64,000 bases of DNA, from the NCBI RefSeq assembly GCF_029223185.1, contig NZ_JARHUG010000001.1:62001-126000 (forward strand). Reading direction: 5' to 3'. The DNA is from Aliiglaciecola sp. CAU 1673 (GTDB lineage: Bacteria > Pseudomonadota > Gammaproteobacteria > Enterobacterales > Alteromonadaceae). Within the stretch, counting starts at the first letter, position 1. Every line of letters starts with the position of its first letter. A program made the position numbers and the translations under genes. This document shows, piece by piece, positions 36,350 through 44,915 of this stretch. The notes under the pieces are model-generated. The model was not told where the DNA came from, did not search any database, and saw only the letters and a list, made by a program, of their open reading frames with translations.

Positions 36350-38539
36350 TTAAAAGTCCTTCTCACCAGCGATGCGTTGTGGATATCCGCTAATTGCCCT
36401 GGAGGTTTGCATGCCCGCCATGGTAGCTGCTTCCACACAACCTGCATTGAGACCCGTTTTGATCCAATCACCGGTAATATACAGATTATCGAAGCCTGCT
36501 TCATGGGTGTCCAAACGGGTTTCGCTGCTATTAACCACTGACAAAACATAATGCTCGGAAGGATCAATATTGGCTCGCCAATACTGGCTGTCAAATCTGC
36601 CTTGTCCTGTTTGCCCATTGGGATCGATCAAAATGGACCAATCAAATTGGCCTTCCCCGGCTACCTTGGGCCACAAATTGTAGATGGCGCCCGTCAGATT
36701 GCTGATGGCATTTTGTTTTACCTGCTCATAGCAACGCTCAGGGAAGGCAAAGTCGGCCGGTGGCGGGAAGTCTTTCATCGGCATGGCGCTACAAAAATAG
36801 GCCACATTTTTAGGCTCCAAGCTGGCCGGCCAGGTCTCTTTATCCAGCAGTTGATCCATCGACGCCCAAGTATCAAAGGGCTCTACAAACCCGCTTAATA
36901 CCGGTTCTTCGCCACTTGGCGGCATACAGCACCAGCCCAATTCGGACAAGCTCTTATCACTCCATACCTGATAAGCCTGGGTAACCACGGTTTTTACCCT
37001 GTCGCTCATGCGTTTGAGCCCCGGGCTTTGCGCCAGCAGGTCTTCGCACAGATAAGGCAAAGAGCCAATGGAAATGCCAAATACCACCAGATCAAAGTCC
37101 TCGCCCTGTCGCAAGGTCTTCTGCGGTAGTGGCTTGTGGAAATGGTTTTGATAAATCTGCGGCCAATTTGTCCAAAAAGATTCCAGGTTGATATTGTTGG
37201 CTTTGAGTAAATCAGCTTGAGCGGGGTCCAGTTGCTCGTAATTGGGTCTGTCCGGCCAGCAGTCAATCGGAATGTCATAGCCTTTAACCGGCACGGGCAC
37301 TAGTGGATTGTAGCCACTTAGTCCTTCTTTGAGAGCCACTTGCTGGGTCATCTTAATGCTATCCACTATGCCGTTGTGGGCTGTCAGCTCCTCAACCTTG
37401 TGGAAAAATTCAAATTTTACCCCGCGCGCCTTAAGCGCCTGATAAAAGGGAGTAAAGATGGTATCGCCCATACCGGCCTGCATCTTCCACATGACCGCGC
37501 CCTTGTAATTAAAGGCAATGCGCATCATGCAGCGAATGATGGTGCCAGCTTCCACATTGGGCTTATTAAAATCGCCGTCTTCATAGGCGAACACCAAATC
37601 GTAAAAACCGCGCACTGGCGCTGAATTGACCGTGTACTTCACGTTGGCACTGTGATCGGTCAGCCACTGCCGGTAGTCCTTGTCATTAATCACGTCAAAG
37701 CCATGCTCGAAGACATCGTCTTCAATCATGCCGATCAGAACGGTCAGGCCCAGGTCCAGCGAAATAAACAGCCGGCGGATATCATCGTTGTCATCCAACC
37801 ATTCACAGAATTCCTGGTTAAGCCACTGGCGTAGTTTCTTAAGCAAACGGTGTATGGCGTGATGGTCGTCTTTATCACGCTTTGAGAGTTGTTTGGGTAA
37901 GGCTTTAAGGAAGGATTCCAAATGTTCGGCGGTATCTTTAACATCATCCACCAATTCCCTGGCTTCCACGCGAATTTTGTTGGCAACCCGCTCAAGCCAG
38001 GACTCATCTTCCTCGTGCTCTTGGGTCGGGAGCCGATTATGGCGGTGGAGCTTGGCTTCCTGACGTAAATCAGTAATGCCCCGTTTTATCCACATAAAGG
38101 CCGTGCGAAACAGATCCCAGATATCCAGCTCATCATCTATCTGTCCGGGCACCAGCTTGTTGGTGGGAAAATCGATAGGCCAGGTTTTCCACTGCTTGTC
38201 GATGTATTCCTGCAGCACAATATAGCTATGGGGTTTAAAGGCATCCTGCCAGGTGCGCATGGGATCACCCTGAGGTCTGTCCAACAGCTGGTACGCTTTT
38301 TTAATGGTATGAAAGGCATTGTCATAGAAGCCAAACCAGATATGCAGGCCGTGTTCCTGGATGCGCTCGGCATAGTCAGGGTTACGACCGCTGGCACCTT
38401 TTCCTCCTAACCGCCAACCCAATTGGTAGACGGTAATATCGTACTTCAGCTGCCAATCTTTCTGATCGGTCAGATAAAAAGCGCTGGTCATGGCGCCAAC
38501 ACCGCCGCCCAATATGGCGATTTTTTGTTTCTTGCTCAT
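36350..38539 (-). CDS. FAD-dependent oxidoreductase, phytoene-desaturase/COG3349-like
   Basis: 729-residue flavoprotein. The N-terminus has a dinucleotide-binding fold (GGGVGAM at 11-17, [13 protein letters not shown] at 41-53), the [12 protein letters not shown] segment near 63-74, and a C-terminal FAD signature ([24 protein letters not shown]). These are hallmarks of the carotenoid desaturase, hydroxysqualene dehydroxylase and COG3349 group. Residues about 175-270 form a long charged insertion ([10 protein letters not shown]...[14 protein letters not shown]...) not seen in simple desaturases. It starts ten bases after the acetoacetate-decarboxylase-like gene, so the two are one operon. Substrate unknown; probably a hydrophobic polyene, lipid or terpenoid. 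Confidence 0.8.
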   Translation of the reverse strand: MSKKQKIAILGGGVGAMTSAFYLTDQKDWQLKYDITVYQLGWRLGGKGASGRNPDYAERIQEHGLHIWFGFYDNAFHTIKKAYQLLDRPQGDPMRTWQDAFKPHSYIVLQEYIDKQWKTWPIDFPTNKLVPGQIDDELDIWDLFRTAFMWIKRGITDLRQEAKLHRHNRLPTQEHEEDESWLERVANKIRVEARELVDDVKDTAEHLESFLKALPKQLSKRDKDDHHAIHRLLKKLRQWLNQEFCEWLDDNDDIRRLFISLDLGLTVLIGMIEDDVFEHGFDVINDKDYRQWLTDHSANVKYTVNSAPVRGFYDLVFAYEDGDFNKPNVEAGTIIRCMMRIAFNYKGAVMWKMQAGMGDTIFTPFYQALKARGVKFEFFHKVEELTAHNGIVDSIKMTQQVALKEGLSGYNPLVPVPVKGYDIPIDCWPDRPNYEQLDPAQADLLKANNINLESFWTNWPQIYQNHFHKPLPQKTLRQGEDFDLVVFGISIGSLPYLCEDLLAQSPGLKRMSDRVKTVVTQAYQVWSDKSLSELGWCCMPPSGEEPVLSGFVEPFDTWASMDQLLDKETWPASLEPKNVAYFCSAMPMKDFPPPADFAFPERCYEQVKQNAISNLTGAIYNLWPKVAGEGQFDWSILIDPNGQTGQGRFDSQYWRANIDPSEHYVLSVVNSSETRLDTHEAGFDNLYITGDWIKTGLNAGCVEAATMAGMQTSRAISGYPQRIAGEKDF

Positions 38540-38548
38540 GCGCTGTCC

Positions 38549-39481
38549 TTATTTAATGTCGAGAGCGGCTTCCTGATTAAAATCAAACAGGATGTTGAAA
38601 GGGAGTAAAGGGCGTTGATATCCCAGAGGGATACCGAACATCTTGTCCAGCGGGAACATATCGACCTGATTTAGGGTAAAGGCAAATTCGTGGAAGTAGA
38701 TGCAGCCCGAGTGCACCTTTTGCACCACCGAAGGGGAGTGCAACACATTCTGGTAAAGGGCCTGTGTGGCATCGCCATTGGGCAGCTGTTTAAACAGTAA
38801 TTGGTCTACTTGTGGCCTGAACAGGCCGCCTAGCATCTGCTTGAAAAAAGAAAACTCCATATCGAAGAAGTTCACATCCATGTCTTCCAACAGATCCAGT
38901 CCCTCTTTGACCAAATCAAAAAAGTTTTTAATCGGGCTTTCGCGGTCCTTTTTGACCAGTTTGACGTTAAAAAGCTCACAAGGCGCCATCTTGGTATCCG
39001 GCGAGTAGCGTTGGAATGCATCCAAAGTGATATTGAAAAAGTTGGGTTCACCGCCGATGGCTGGCATCTGGTAGTCGCAAAGGTATTTATTAAATCCCCA
39101 GGTTTCACGCCCGTTAATTAGGGCGTAGACGTTATTCACGCAGATAAAGGCGGGATACCAATACAGGTGTTCGATATCGTCACCGTCCATACGTGCCACC
39201 GGGATCCAGACAATCACATCGGTTTCCTGGAAATAGCCCTGATCTGCCCAAGGCTCAGTAGTGGGTTTGATGTTTTCGATATCGGTAAAGGTCAGCATGC
39301 AATAGGGCGAAATAGCCTTGAAGTTCAAGCCATTAACCTGACCGATGGTGTCATCGAGAAAGGTTTGAATGGTGCTGCTGCAGCCTTTGATAAAGAAACC
39401 GTACATATTGGCATTAAGCATTCTGCACGGAGGCTGTGCAATCACACTGCCAGGGAACTGGGCGTAGGGTAGGGCGGCCAT
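38549..39481 (-). CDS. Acetoacetate-decarboxylase-like protein
   Basis: 310 residues with the acetoacetate decarboxylase (ADC) fold signature NGRETWGFNKY at 123-133. This is the family position of the Schiff-base lysine dyad: the first lysine is kept (K132), but the second, which lowers its pKa in the classical enzyme, is Y133. Other blocks are DVIVWIPVARMDG, YPAFICVNNVYALI and a late HSGCIYFHEFAF. Cysteines are scattered and there is no signal peptide. A true acetoacetate decarboxylase is unlikely; ADC-like proteins include other decarboxylases/aldolases and hydrophobic-ligand enzymes. It lies directly upstream of the FAD protein. Confidence 0.75.
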   Translation of the reverse strand: MAALPYAQFPGSVIAQPPCRMLNANMYGFFIKGCSSTIQTFLDDTIGQVNGLNFKAISPYCMLTFTDIENIKPTTEPWADQGYFQETDVIVWIPVARMDGDDIEHLYWYPAFICVNNVYALINGRETWGFNKYLCDYQMPAIGGEPNFFNITLDAFQRYSPDTKMAPCELFNVKLVKKDRESPIKNFFDLVKEGLDLLEDMDVNFFDMEFSFFKQMLGGLFRPQVDQLLFKQLPNGDATQALYQNVLHSPSVVQKVHSGCIYFHEFAFTLNQVDMFPLDKMFGIPLGYQRPLLPFNILFDFNQEAALDIK

Positions 39482-39649
39482 TTTCTCTCCTTTTTTCTTA
39501 ATCCAAGGGCAGACACCGATAGCTCAGTTAAGCACCAGTCTCGGTGTTGTCAAACCAACCTCACAGAAGAAACACATCTAAAGCAATCACGCAGATAATT
39601 GATTTATAAATATTAATAGTTTCCTCTAAGCATAAAGAGGTAAAAAATA

Positions 39650-39667
39650 TTGTCATCTTTTCTTTTG
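39650..39667 (+). pseudogene. Detached original 5' end of the binding-protein gene
   Basis: AGAGG (39636-39640) is followed nine bases later by TTG TCA TCT TTT CTT TTG, in the same reading frame as the binding protein at 40559-41674. Removing the 915-916 bases of the RAYT element joins these codons to AAG TTG TTT TTG and restores a typical signal peptide (MSSFLLKLFLLVLLFLPS). This fragment now runs into a stop inside the element. Strong inference from frame and fit. Confidence 0.7.
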
Positions 39668-40582
39668 GGGTCAGGTCTTGAATTTTGCAGAAACTAGGGT
39701 GCCAGCTAGGCTTAGCTCATTAGATCAAGAAGAGAGAATAAATGAGTCGTCCTTTACGAGTGGAGTATCCTGGCGCGCTGTACCATGTCACCTCCAGGGG
39801 CAATGATCAGCAGGCTATTTACCGGCAGGATGCCGATTATCAAAGATTTATTCAGTTGCTTGAGGATGTATGTAAGCGGTTTAACTGGCGTATCTATGCC
39901 TACTGCCTGATGCCAAATCACTATCATCTTCTGGTGGAAACACCAGAGGCTAATTTGTCCCGGGGAATGCGCCAATTGAACGGGGTCTATACACAAAAGT
40001 TTAATCGGGTTCATAAGCGGGTTGGTCACCTGTTTCAGGGGCGTTTCAAAGCGATTCTGGTAGACAAAGACAGCTATTTGTTGGAGCTAAGTCGCTATAT
40101 TGTGCTTAATCCGGTGCGTGCAAATGGCCTTGCAAATTCACCTGAGGAGTGGCCCTGGAGCAGCTACCGGGCCATGATAGGGGAGGCGGAGCCGCAGCCA
40201 TGGTTGGTGGCTACACCCTTACTTGAGCATTTCCATAAAAAAACTAAAAAAGCCATTAAGAAGTATCAGGCCTTTGTAGCTGAAGGTGTGGGCGTGCAGG
40301 TGTGGGACAAGCTACAGTCGCAAATCTTTCTCGGCAGTAAAGACTTTATACAGCAGCATAAGCAAGGGGTGGCTGATGAGATTCTGCCGGAGGTGCCGGC
40401 TGCCCAGCGCCGACCACCGGCAAAACCTTTGCAGGAATATGTAGCGGCTGATAATAGTGCCAAAGCAAACATGGCAAAGGCTTATCTGAGTGGGGCCTAT
40501 ACGATGAAGCAGATAGCCGATGCCTTTGATGTTCATTACTCTACCGTGAGTCGCGCCGTTGCAAATTTCAAGACCTGACCCC
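39667..40582 (+). mobile_element. RAYT element bounded by inverted REP halves
   Basis: The left end (39667-39690) matches the REP arm at 23 of 24 bases. The right end (40559-40582) is its inverted counterpart, also 23 of 24. Between them lies one gene, the RAYT. The ends match the two perfect REP palindromes elsewhere in the window (3435-3487 and 47634-47685). The element separates six codons of a signal peptide from the rest of the same gene, so its insertion point can be read to the base. Confidence 0.85.
39742..40578 (+). CDS. REP-associated tyrosine transposase (RAYT, Y1_Tnp)
   Basis: 278-residue single-strand DNA nuclease of the HUH/Y1 family that recognises REP hairpins. Features: RPLRVEYPGALYHVTSRGND at the N-terminus, HUH motif in CLMPNHYHLLVETP, LFQGRFKAILVDKDSYLLELSRYIVLNPVRAN holding the catalytic tyrosine (YIVLNPVRA), and WPWSSYRAMIG. 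The C-terminal helix-turn-helix segment (YTMKQIADAFDVHYSTVSRAV) is a DNA-binding addition seen in some RAYTs. ATG 39742 follows AAGAGAGAA. The stop codon TGA sits within the right REP arm. The gene is intact and may be active. Confidence 0.92.
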   Translation: MSRPLRVEYPGALYHVTSRGNDQQAIYRQDADYQRFIQLLEDVCKRFNWRIYAYCLMPNHYHLLVETPEANLSRGMRQLNGVYTQKFNRVHKRVGHLFQGRFKAILVDKDSYLLELSRYIVLNPVRANGLANSPEEWPWSSYRAMIGEAEPQPWLVATPLLEHFHKKTKKAIKKYQAFVAEGVGVQVWDKLQSQIFLGSKDFIQQHKQGVADEILPEVPAAQRRPPAKPLQEYVAADNSAKANMAKAYLSGAYTMKQIADAFDVHYSTVSRAVANFKT

Positions 40583-41674
40583 AAGTTGTTTTTGTTGGTG
40601 TTGCTATTCTTGCCGTCTTTGGTGTGGGCGTCACCACCGATGCGGGTGATATTTGTTAATCCCGGTAGTGAGGATCCTGGTGTGACCGGACCTTTTTGGT
40701 CTCAGGTCAGTGCTTTTATGCAGGAAGCCGCCAAGGATTTGGGGGTGGAGCTGCAAATTGAATACGCCAACCGCGACAGATTATTGATGGTTGCTTTGGT
40801 GGAAAAGGCCATGGCATCGCCGGCCGATTATCTGCTACTGGTTAATGAAAATAGCGTCTTGGACGCACTGACACCGGCCCTGGAAAAACAACAACGCCAC
40901 TATTTCTTGTTCAACAATGGTCTGGATAAAACGACCGACACCTCAAACCTGAATTACTACCTAGGCGAGCTCAGTGCCGATTTGGCGGCAAGTGGCTATG
41001 GTATGGTGAAGGATATGATGGCGCTGGTTAAGACCCGTCCAGCCACTTTGCTGGCCTTACATGGCGATCAGCGTTCACTGTCTTCTCAGTTAAGGGCTGA
41101 TGGGTTGCTTCGGGGGCTCAGAGAGTTCTCAGGTGATCTAACCCTGCTACATCAAGAGCATGCACATTGGTCTGAGGAGCAGGCCTATACCAAGGCCTTT
41201 GCATTTTTTAGCCGGTTTGGCAGGGTGGATATGGTGTGGGCTGCCAATGATGCGATCGCCTATGGAGCGATGCATGCCGCTAAAGATGCAGGACTTAATA
41301 TGGGGACTGAAATCTTTTTTGCTGGCATTAACTGGGATCCCACACCTGACTATGCGCCAGCAAACTATATCAGCTACGGTGGGCATATGTTGTTAGGTGC
41401 CTTTGCGTTGGTGTTGCTGGACAGTCACCATAGTGGGCGGTATGCGTTGGATAACCACTACAAGCAACAGCTTGCAGTTTCGGTCAGTAATCATACACAG
41501 ACCGCCAAACATCTAACTCAGCTGATTAGCAGCGGACAGATTGGTCAGTTGGACTTTCGGCAGTTAAGTCCCAGATTTACCGATAACCCGAAGCCAATGT
41601 GTTTGCAAGCGTTGGTATCCACAGCTGCAAAATCCACTGCAATGCCAGGTCAGTCTAAAGTTTCAAAAAAATAG
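40559..41674 (+). CDS. Sugar-type periplasmic binding protein with REP-derived N-terminus
   Basis: 371 residues of the periplasmic-binding-protein (LacI/ribose-binding, PF13407-like) fold: PPMRVIFVNPGSEDPGVTGPFWSQVSAFMQEAAKDLGVELQ, then a second lobe with ATLLALHGD and VDMVWAANDAIAYGAMHAAKDAG. The present open frame starts at TTG 40559, the first base of the right REP arm, so residues 1-8 (MQISRPDP) come from the transposon. The following KLFLLVLLFLPSLVWA still makes a plausible signal peptide. It overlaps the RAYT stop by 20 bases, so translation may now depend on RAYT readthrough or coupling. No ABC permease is near. Expression is uncertain. Confidence 0.7.
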   Translation: MQISRPDPKLFLLVLLFLPSLVWASPPMRVIFVNPGSEDPGVTGPFWSQVSAFMQEAAKDLGVELQIEYANRDRLLMVALVEKAMASPADYLLLVNENSVLDALTPALEKQQRHYFLFNNGLDKTTDTSNLNYYLGELSADLAASGYGMVKDMMALVKTRPATLLALHGDQRSLSSQLRADGLLRGLREFSGDLTLLHQEHAHWSEEQAYTKAFAFFSRFGRVDMVWAANDAIAYGAMHAAKDAGLNMGTEIFFAGINWDPTPDYAPANYISYGGHMLLGAFALVLLDSHHSGRYALDNHYKQQLAVSVSNHTQTAKHLTQLISSGQIGQLDFRQLSPRFTDNPKPMCLQALVSTAAKSTAMPGQSKVSKK

Positions 41675-42456
41675 ATTTCCTGCAGCAGGGTACGCAGCCG
41701 ACCGTCCTCTCGCATTTCAACCAGCTTCTCGTTGATCTTGTCAAAAGCGGCTTGGTGCAGTGGGTGACAAATAATATTGTCGTTTATCACCAATGGCGCA
41801 AACGCCGGGTCGTAAGGGAAATGTCGTTCGAGGCCCAATGACCGGTAAGCTCTGATCACATCCGGATAGAATATAAGCGCCTTCCTGATCCTGCTTAGTT
41901 GCAGCATTTTTATATTCTGCTCTTCCGAGTCCACGTAGTAGATCTCACCGGCACGAGCCATCATCGCCTTAATGGTCTCATTGGTGGGGCCGCCCCGTAT
42001 AATGCCGATGGCGTCTTGCTGACTAATATCTTCAACGCGGCTGGCAACCGGTGTGCCCGGTTTTGACACCACACGCACCAATGCCTGATTAATGGGAGCA
42101 CTGCTGAGGTAATCCATTTGGGCAAGTGCCGGCTTTAATTCATCGAAGGTATCTTCACCGGGACTATAGCAGGCAAATTTACCCTGCACGAAGCCCAGCT
42201 TGGCCCTTGCCATGGGCATAACAATAATTTCGTACTGTGCGGCTAAGCCAGTTTCCAGCAAGATTTGGCTAAGAAGATTATGGTAAACGCCATTGTCGGG
42301 CCTACCTTCGGCGTCCAGGGTGCCAGGTTGATTGAACAATGAAACAAGCTGGCCCGCCGCGATAATATGCTTGCCGCCATTCTCACTGTGGGCTTGGCCG
42401 CACAGCATAAGTGCCATCAGCCACAAGCCCGCTTTGCGTTTCCATTTATGGGTCAA
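41650..42456 (-). CDS. Periplasmic solute-binding protein, family 3-like
   Basis: 268 residues from TTG 42456, which has GGAG six bases upstream; an upstream TTG at 42474 has none. A basic n-region and hydrophobic core (THKWKRKAGLWLMALMLCGQAHS) form the signal peptide. The mature part resembles family 3 binders (GVYHNLLSQILLETGLAAQYEIIVMPMARAKLGFVQGK; IGIIRGGPTNETIKAMMA). No transporter partners. Its 3' end overlaps the convergent sugar-binding protein gene by 25 bases. Ligand unknown. Confidence 0.75.
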   Translation of the reverse strand: MTHKWKRKAGLWLMALMLCGQAHSENGGKHIIAAGQLVSLFNQPGTLDAEGRPDNGVYHNLLSQILLETGLAAQYEIIVMPMARAKLGFVQGKFACYSPGEDTFDELKPALAQMDYLSSAPINQALVRVVSKPGTPVASRVEDISQQDAIGIIRGGPTNETIKAMMARAGEIYYVDSEEQNIKMLQLSRIRKALIFYPDVIRAYRSLGLERHFPYDPAFAPLVINDNIICHPLHQAAFDKINEKLVEMREDGRLRTLLQEIYFFETLD

Positions 42457-42573
42457 GATTGGCTCCAGCAGCAAATATATGAGGCCCAGGCACGAACACT
42501 ACATTTATGCATATTAAATCGCCGGCTTGCCAGTGGATAGGAGCAAATATTGTTGCCACTTTGTCGCTGCTAT

Positions 42574-44580
42574 CTACAAACGATAATCCAACGACAGATA
42601 AACAGAGCGTGGAAGACCGACAAAATAGCGATACTGGCCAAAACCAATATCGGCACGTTCGGCATAGTCTGTATCCAACAGGTTCAGTACTCGAAGGCCG
42701 AACCGCCATTGGCGATCCAACGCGCAACTGGCGCGCAGATTAAGCACATCATGGCCTGGATAATCGGCACTATTTTGTGGGTCGAGGTAATAACGTCCCA
42801 TGTGCTGCCATTCCAGTTCGAGTTGTTTCCCGGTGGCCGGTTGCCAGTCCAGGCGCATATTCCACATTTGCCTGGGAGCAGTATCAATATCATTGCCTCG
42901 AATGCTCTCTTCGCCGAGGTTGAGATCGTTGGCATAACGGTGCTTGGCAAAGGTACCATCTGCGCTTAGCTGCCACTGCGCGTTTAGCGCCAGGGTAAAA
43001 CTCAATTCCAATCCGTGGTGGCGGGTTTGTCCGTTATCCACGTTTTGTCTGTCACTGTCCTGGAAAATATGGTTACGCTTATTCATGGCAAAGGCACTGA
43101 GATCCATATTCAGCGAGGCAAATTGCGCGCGCCAGCCAAGTTCAACGCTGTCCAGTTGTTCAGTGTCTAAGCTGGCCAGTACTTGTCCACTTTGCAATCG
43201 AAACAGTTCGCTGGTTTGTGGTGCCCGAAAGCCGCGGCTGAGATTGGCATACAGTTGGTCGCTGCTATCTAGATAGTGAACTACTCCCAGGCTGGGGGAG
43301 AGACTCTTGAAATCGGGTTTCTGGCTAACGGGCCGATAAAAACGGCATTTGCTGACTTCTGGCGCGCAAGCACTGCCTGCGGGCACCAAGGTTTGATAAT
43401 CGTATTGCTGATAGTCGTAACGCAGCGCTGCGTTGAGCTGCCATTGTTCTGAAGGTCGCCAGCGCAAACCGGCAAAAGGGGACAGATTGCGTGCAATTAC
43501 CTGATAGTCATAGTGGCTGCCCTTTGGCAATGCAGGACTAAAGGACTCGGCTTGGATCTCTTTCAACCAACCATCTGTCCATTCCATATCCATACCCGCT
43601 AACCAGGATATTGTGTTCGTAGCGCCAAATAATTGCGTCTGCAGTCCCGCACTTTTATGGCCGTTTTCTTCGGTTGGTTGCCAGGGCACAAAGTGTTGCA
43701 GAAAGGCCATACGCTGGGCCCGCAAAAAGGGGGTCATCTGTAGCGTAACGCCATTATCCATTTGATATTGGATATTGGACTGTGTGCGCCAGGACCACGC
43801 ATCCCGGTAGGCCTCAGGATTGGCATTCTGACGACGTAAGTTTTCGTCTTTATAGGTATCTTTTCCTTCAATGTAACCGGCCGTTTCCTGGTTCAGGTTA
43901 GTAAAGGACATCAGACTCTTTACCTGCCATTGGCCGCTATGCCAGCCATGCACCAGGTTCAATTTTTGCTGGTCGTAACCTGAATCTGCCTGATAACCGC
44001 CGTCATGAGCCAGATTGCCGTATACCAGGATTTGCTCGTTGCCCGCACTGAACTTGACCCTTGCATATTGATTGGGACCTCCCTCAAGAGCCAAAGATGC
44101 GGCGCCAGCATCTGGCAAATCGGGACTTAATATGTGGATGGTGCCATGCACTGCATTGGAGCCATATAATGCGCTGTGTGGGCCACGGAGCACCTCTATA
44201 GCGCCGGCCTGCTCAGTGTTCACTTCGAACAGTTGGTTGGCGTTGCAAAAACCACTGGAGCGGGTAGGAATGCCATCTTCCAGCACCAAAAATGCCCCGC
44301 ATGAACCGGCGCCGGTCAACACCGGGGAACGAATGGCCGTCAAATGTTCCTGACCGTTGCCGCGACTTACCCAAGCACCAGGGACTCTGGACAGGGTTTC
44401 GCTGATATGAATTTGACCAAGCAGGGACAGTTCTTCTTGCTCAAGGCGAGTCAGGCTGAGGGAAAGTTGCTCCTGCGGCTGTGACTGACGGCTGGCAGTG
44501 ACGCTGATGCGTTCTATTTCATTAGCATAAAGGGAGCTGGCGCTAAGCAGGGCGATCGAGGCCAAGAGTCTGAAAGTCAT
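42574..44580 (-). CDS. TonB-dependent receptor, probably iron-siderophore uptake
   Basis: 668 residues with a signal peptide (LLASIALLSASSLYA-NE) and a TonB box region (ERISVTASRQSQ). The plug carries GSCGAFLVLEDGIPTRSSGFCNANQLFEVN and IEVLRGPHSALYGSNAVHGTIHIL, and the barrel ends with VYLSLDYRL. The CGAF/GFCN cysteine pair in the plug is distinctive. Upstream at 44783-44801 is a strong Fur-box-like sequence overlapping a promoter, and the neighbouring gene on the other side is an iron permease, so an iron-complex substrate is likely. Which siderophore is not evident. Confidence 0.88.
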   Translation of the reverse strand: MTFRLLASIALLSASSLYANEIERISVTASRQSQPQEQLSLSLTRLEQEELSLLGQIHISETLSRVPGAWVSRGNGQEHLTAIRSPVLTGAGSCGAFLVLEDGIPTRSSGFCNANQLFEVNTEQAGAIEVLRGPHSALYGSNAVHGTIHILSPDLPDAGAASLALEGGPNQYARVKFSAGNEQILVYGNLAHDGGYQADSGYDQQKLNLVHGWHSGQWQVKSLMSFTNLNQETAGYIEGKDTYKDENLRRQNANPEAYRDAWSWRTQSNIQYQMDNGVTLQMTPFLRAQRMAFLQHFVPWQPTEENGHKSAGLQTQLFGATNTISWLAGMDMEWTDGWLKEIQAESFSPALPKGSHYDYQVIARNLSPFAGLRWRPSEQWQLNAALRYDYQQYDYQTLVPAGSACAPEVSKCRFYRPVSQKPDFKSLSPSLGVVHYLDSSDQLYANLSRGFRAPQTSELFRLQSGQVLASLDTEQLDSVELGWRAQFASLNMDLSAFAMNKRNHIFQDSDRQNVDNGQTRHHGLELSFTLALNAQWQLSADGTFAKHRYANDLNLGEESIRGNDIDTAPRQMWNMRLDWQPATGKQLELEWQHMGRYYLDPQNSADYPGHDVLNLRASCALDRQWRFGLRVLNLLDTDYAERADIGFGQYRYFVGLPRSVYLSLDYRL

Positions 44581-44676
44581 AGAAAAAACATTGGGTAATC
44601 AGTGGGGCAAAGGATACCTAAATCAAGCCTTTGGCCCAAGGCATGTTGTCGTGCAGCTTAGTTTATTGTTTTCAGA

Positions 44677-44708
44677 TAAAAAAGGGGCGGGCCACGGAGA
44701 GCCCGCCC
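44677..44708 (-). terminator. Strong intrinsic terminator upstream of the receptor (minus strand)
   Basis: Perfect eight-base-pair GC stem GGGCGGGC / GCCCGCCC with an eight-base loop; the adjoining A-run (44678-44683) is a U-run in the minus-strand RNA. It lies between the Fur-controlled promoter and the receptor start at 44580. Confidence 0.9.
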
Positions 44709-44769
44709 TAATACCAAACCTGTGGTTGGTAAGCCCAAAGAAGACCAGTAGACTCGGGCTGTAGTGCGA
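44678..44769 (-). ncRNA. Candidate Fur-regulated small RNA or attenuated leader
   Basis: From the inferred start near 44769, a transcript of about 92 bases would end at the terminator. It would contain a hairpin TACCAA / TTGGTA with an eight-base loop, and a longer AGCCC / GGGCT pairing before it. No open reading frame of note. Promoter, Fur box and terminator are arranged as in RyhB- or PrrF-type small RNAs, although no sequence similarity to them was seen. Alternatively it is the leader of the receptor 100 bases downstream, with conditional termination. Confidence 0.45.
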
Positions 44770-44774
44770 GAGTT

Positions 44775-44803
44775 AATTTAGTGCAAATGATAACTATTAT
44801 CAA
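44775..44803 (-). promoter_or_regulatory. Sigma-70 promoter with overlapping Fur box
   Basis: On the minus strand: -35 TTGATA (44803-44798), 17-base spacer, -10 TAAATT (44780-44775). The Fur-like site (44783-44801, top strand GCAAATGATAACTATTATC) matches the 19-base Fur consensus at 15 positions and covers the spacer and most of the -35. Iron-dependent repression is inferred. Confidence 0.75.
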
Positions 44804-44915
44804 CAATTAATTTGAAACTTGTTGGGTAGTTAGTTAACCAATTGATATATAAGAATTAATCTCGCGTTAAATAAAGGGGGGACAGAGTTCCACTGTCCAT
44901 CTGGCCGGAAGCAGG

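Noticed and set aside
36301-36618. 105-codon minus-strand open frame overlapping the flavoprotein's 3' end
   Set aside because: Different frame of the same strand over the FAD signature coding region; no independent support.
44581-44770. Cobalamin riboswitch before the TonB receptor
   Set aside because: The B12-box type core was not seen; the Fur-box promoter explains the regulation better.
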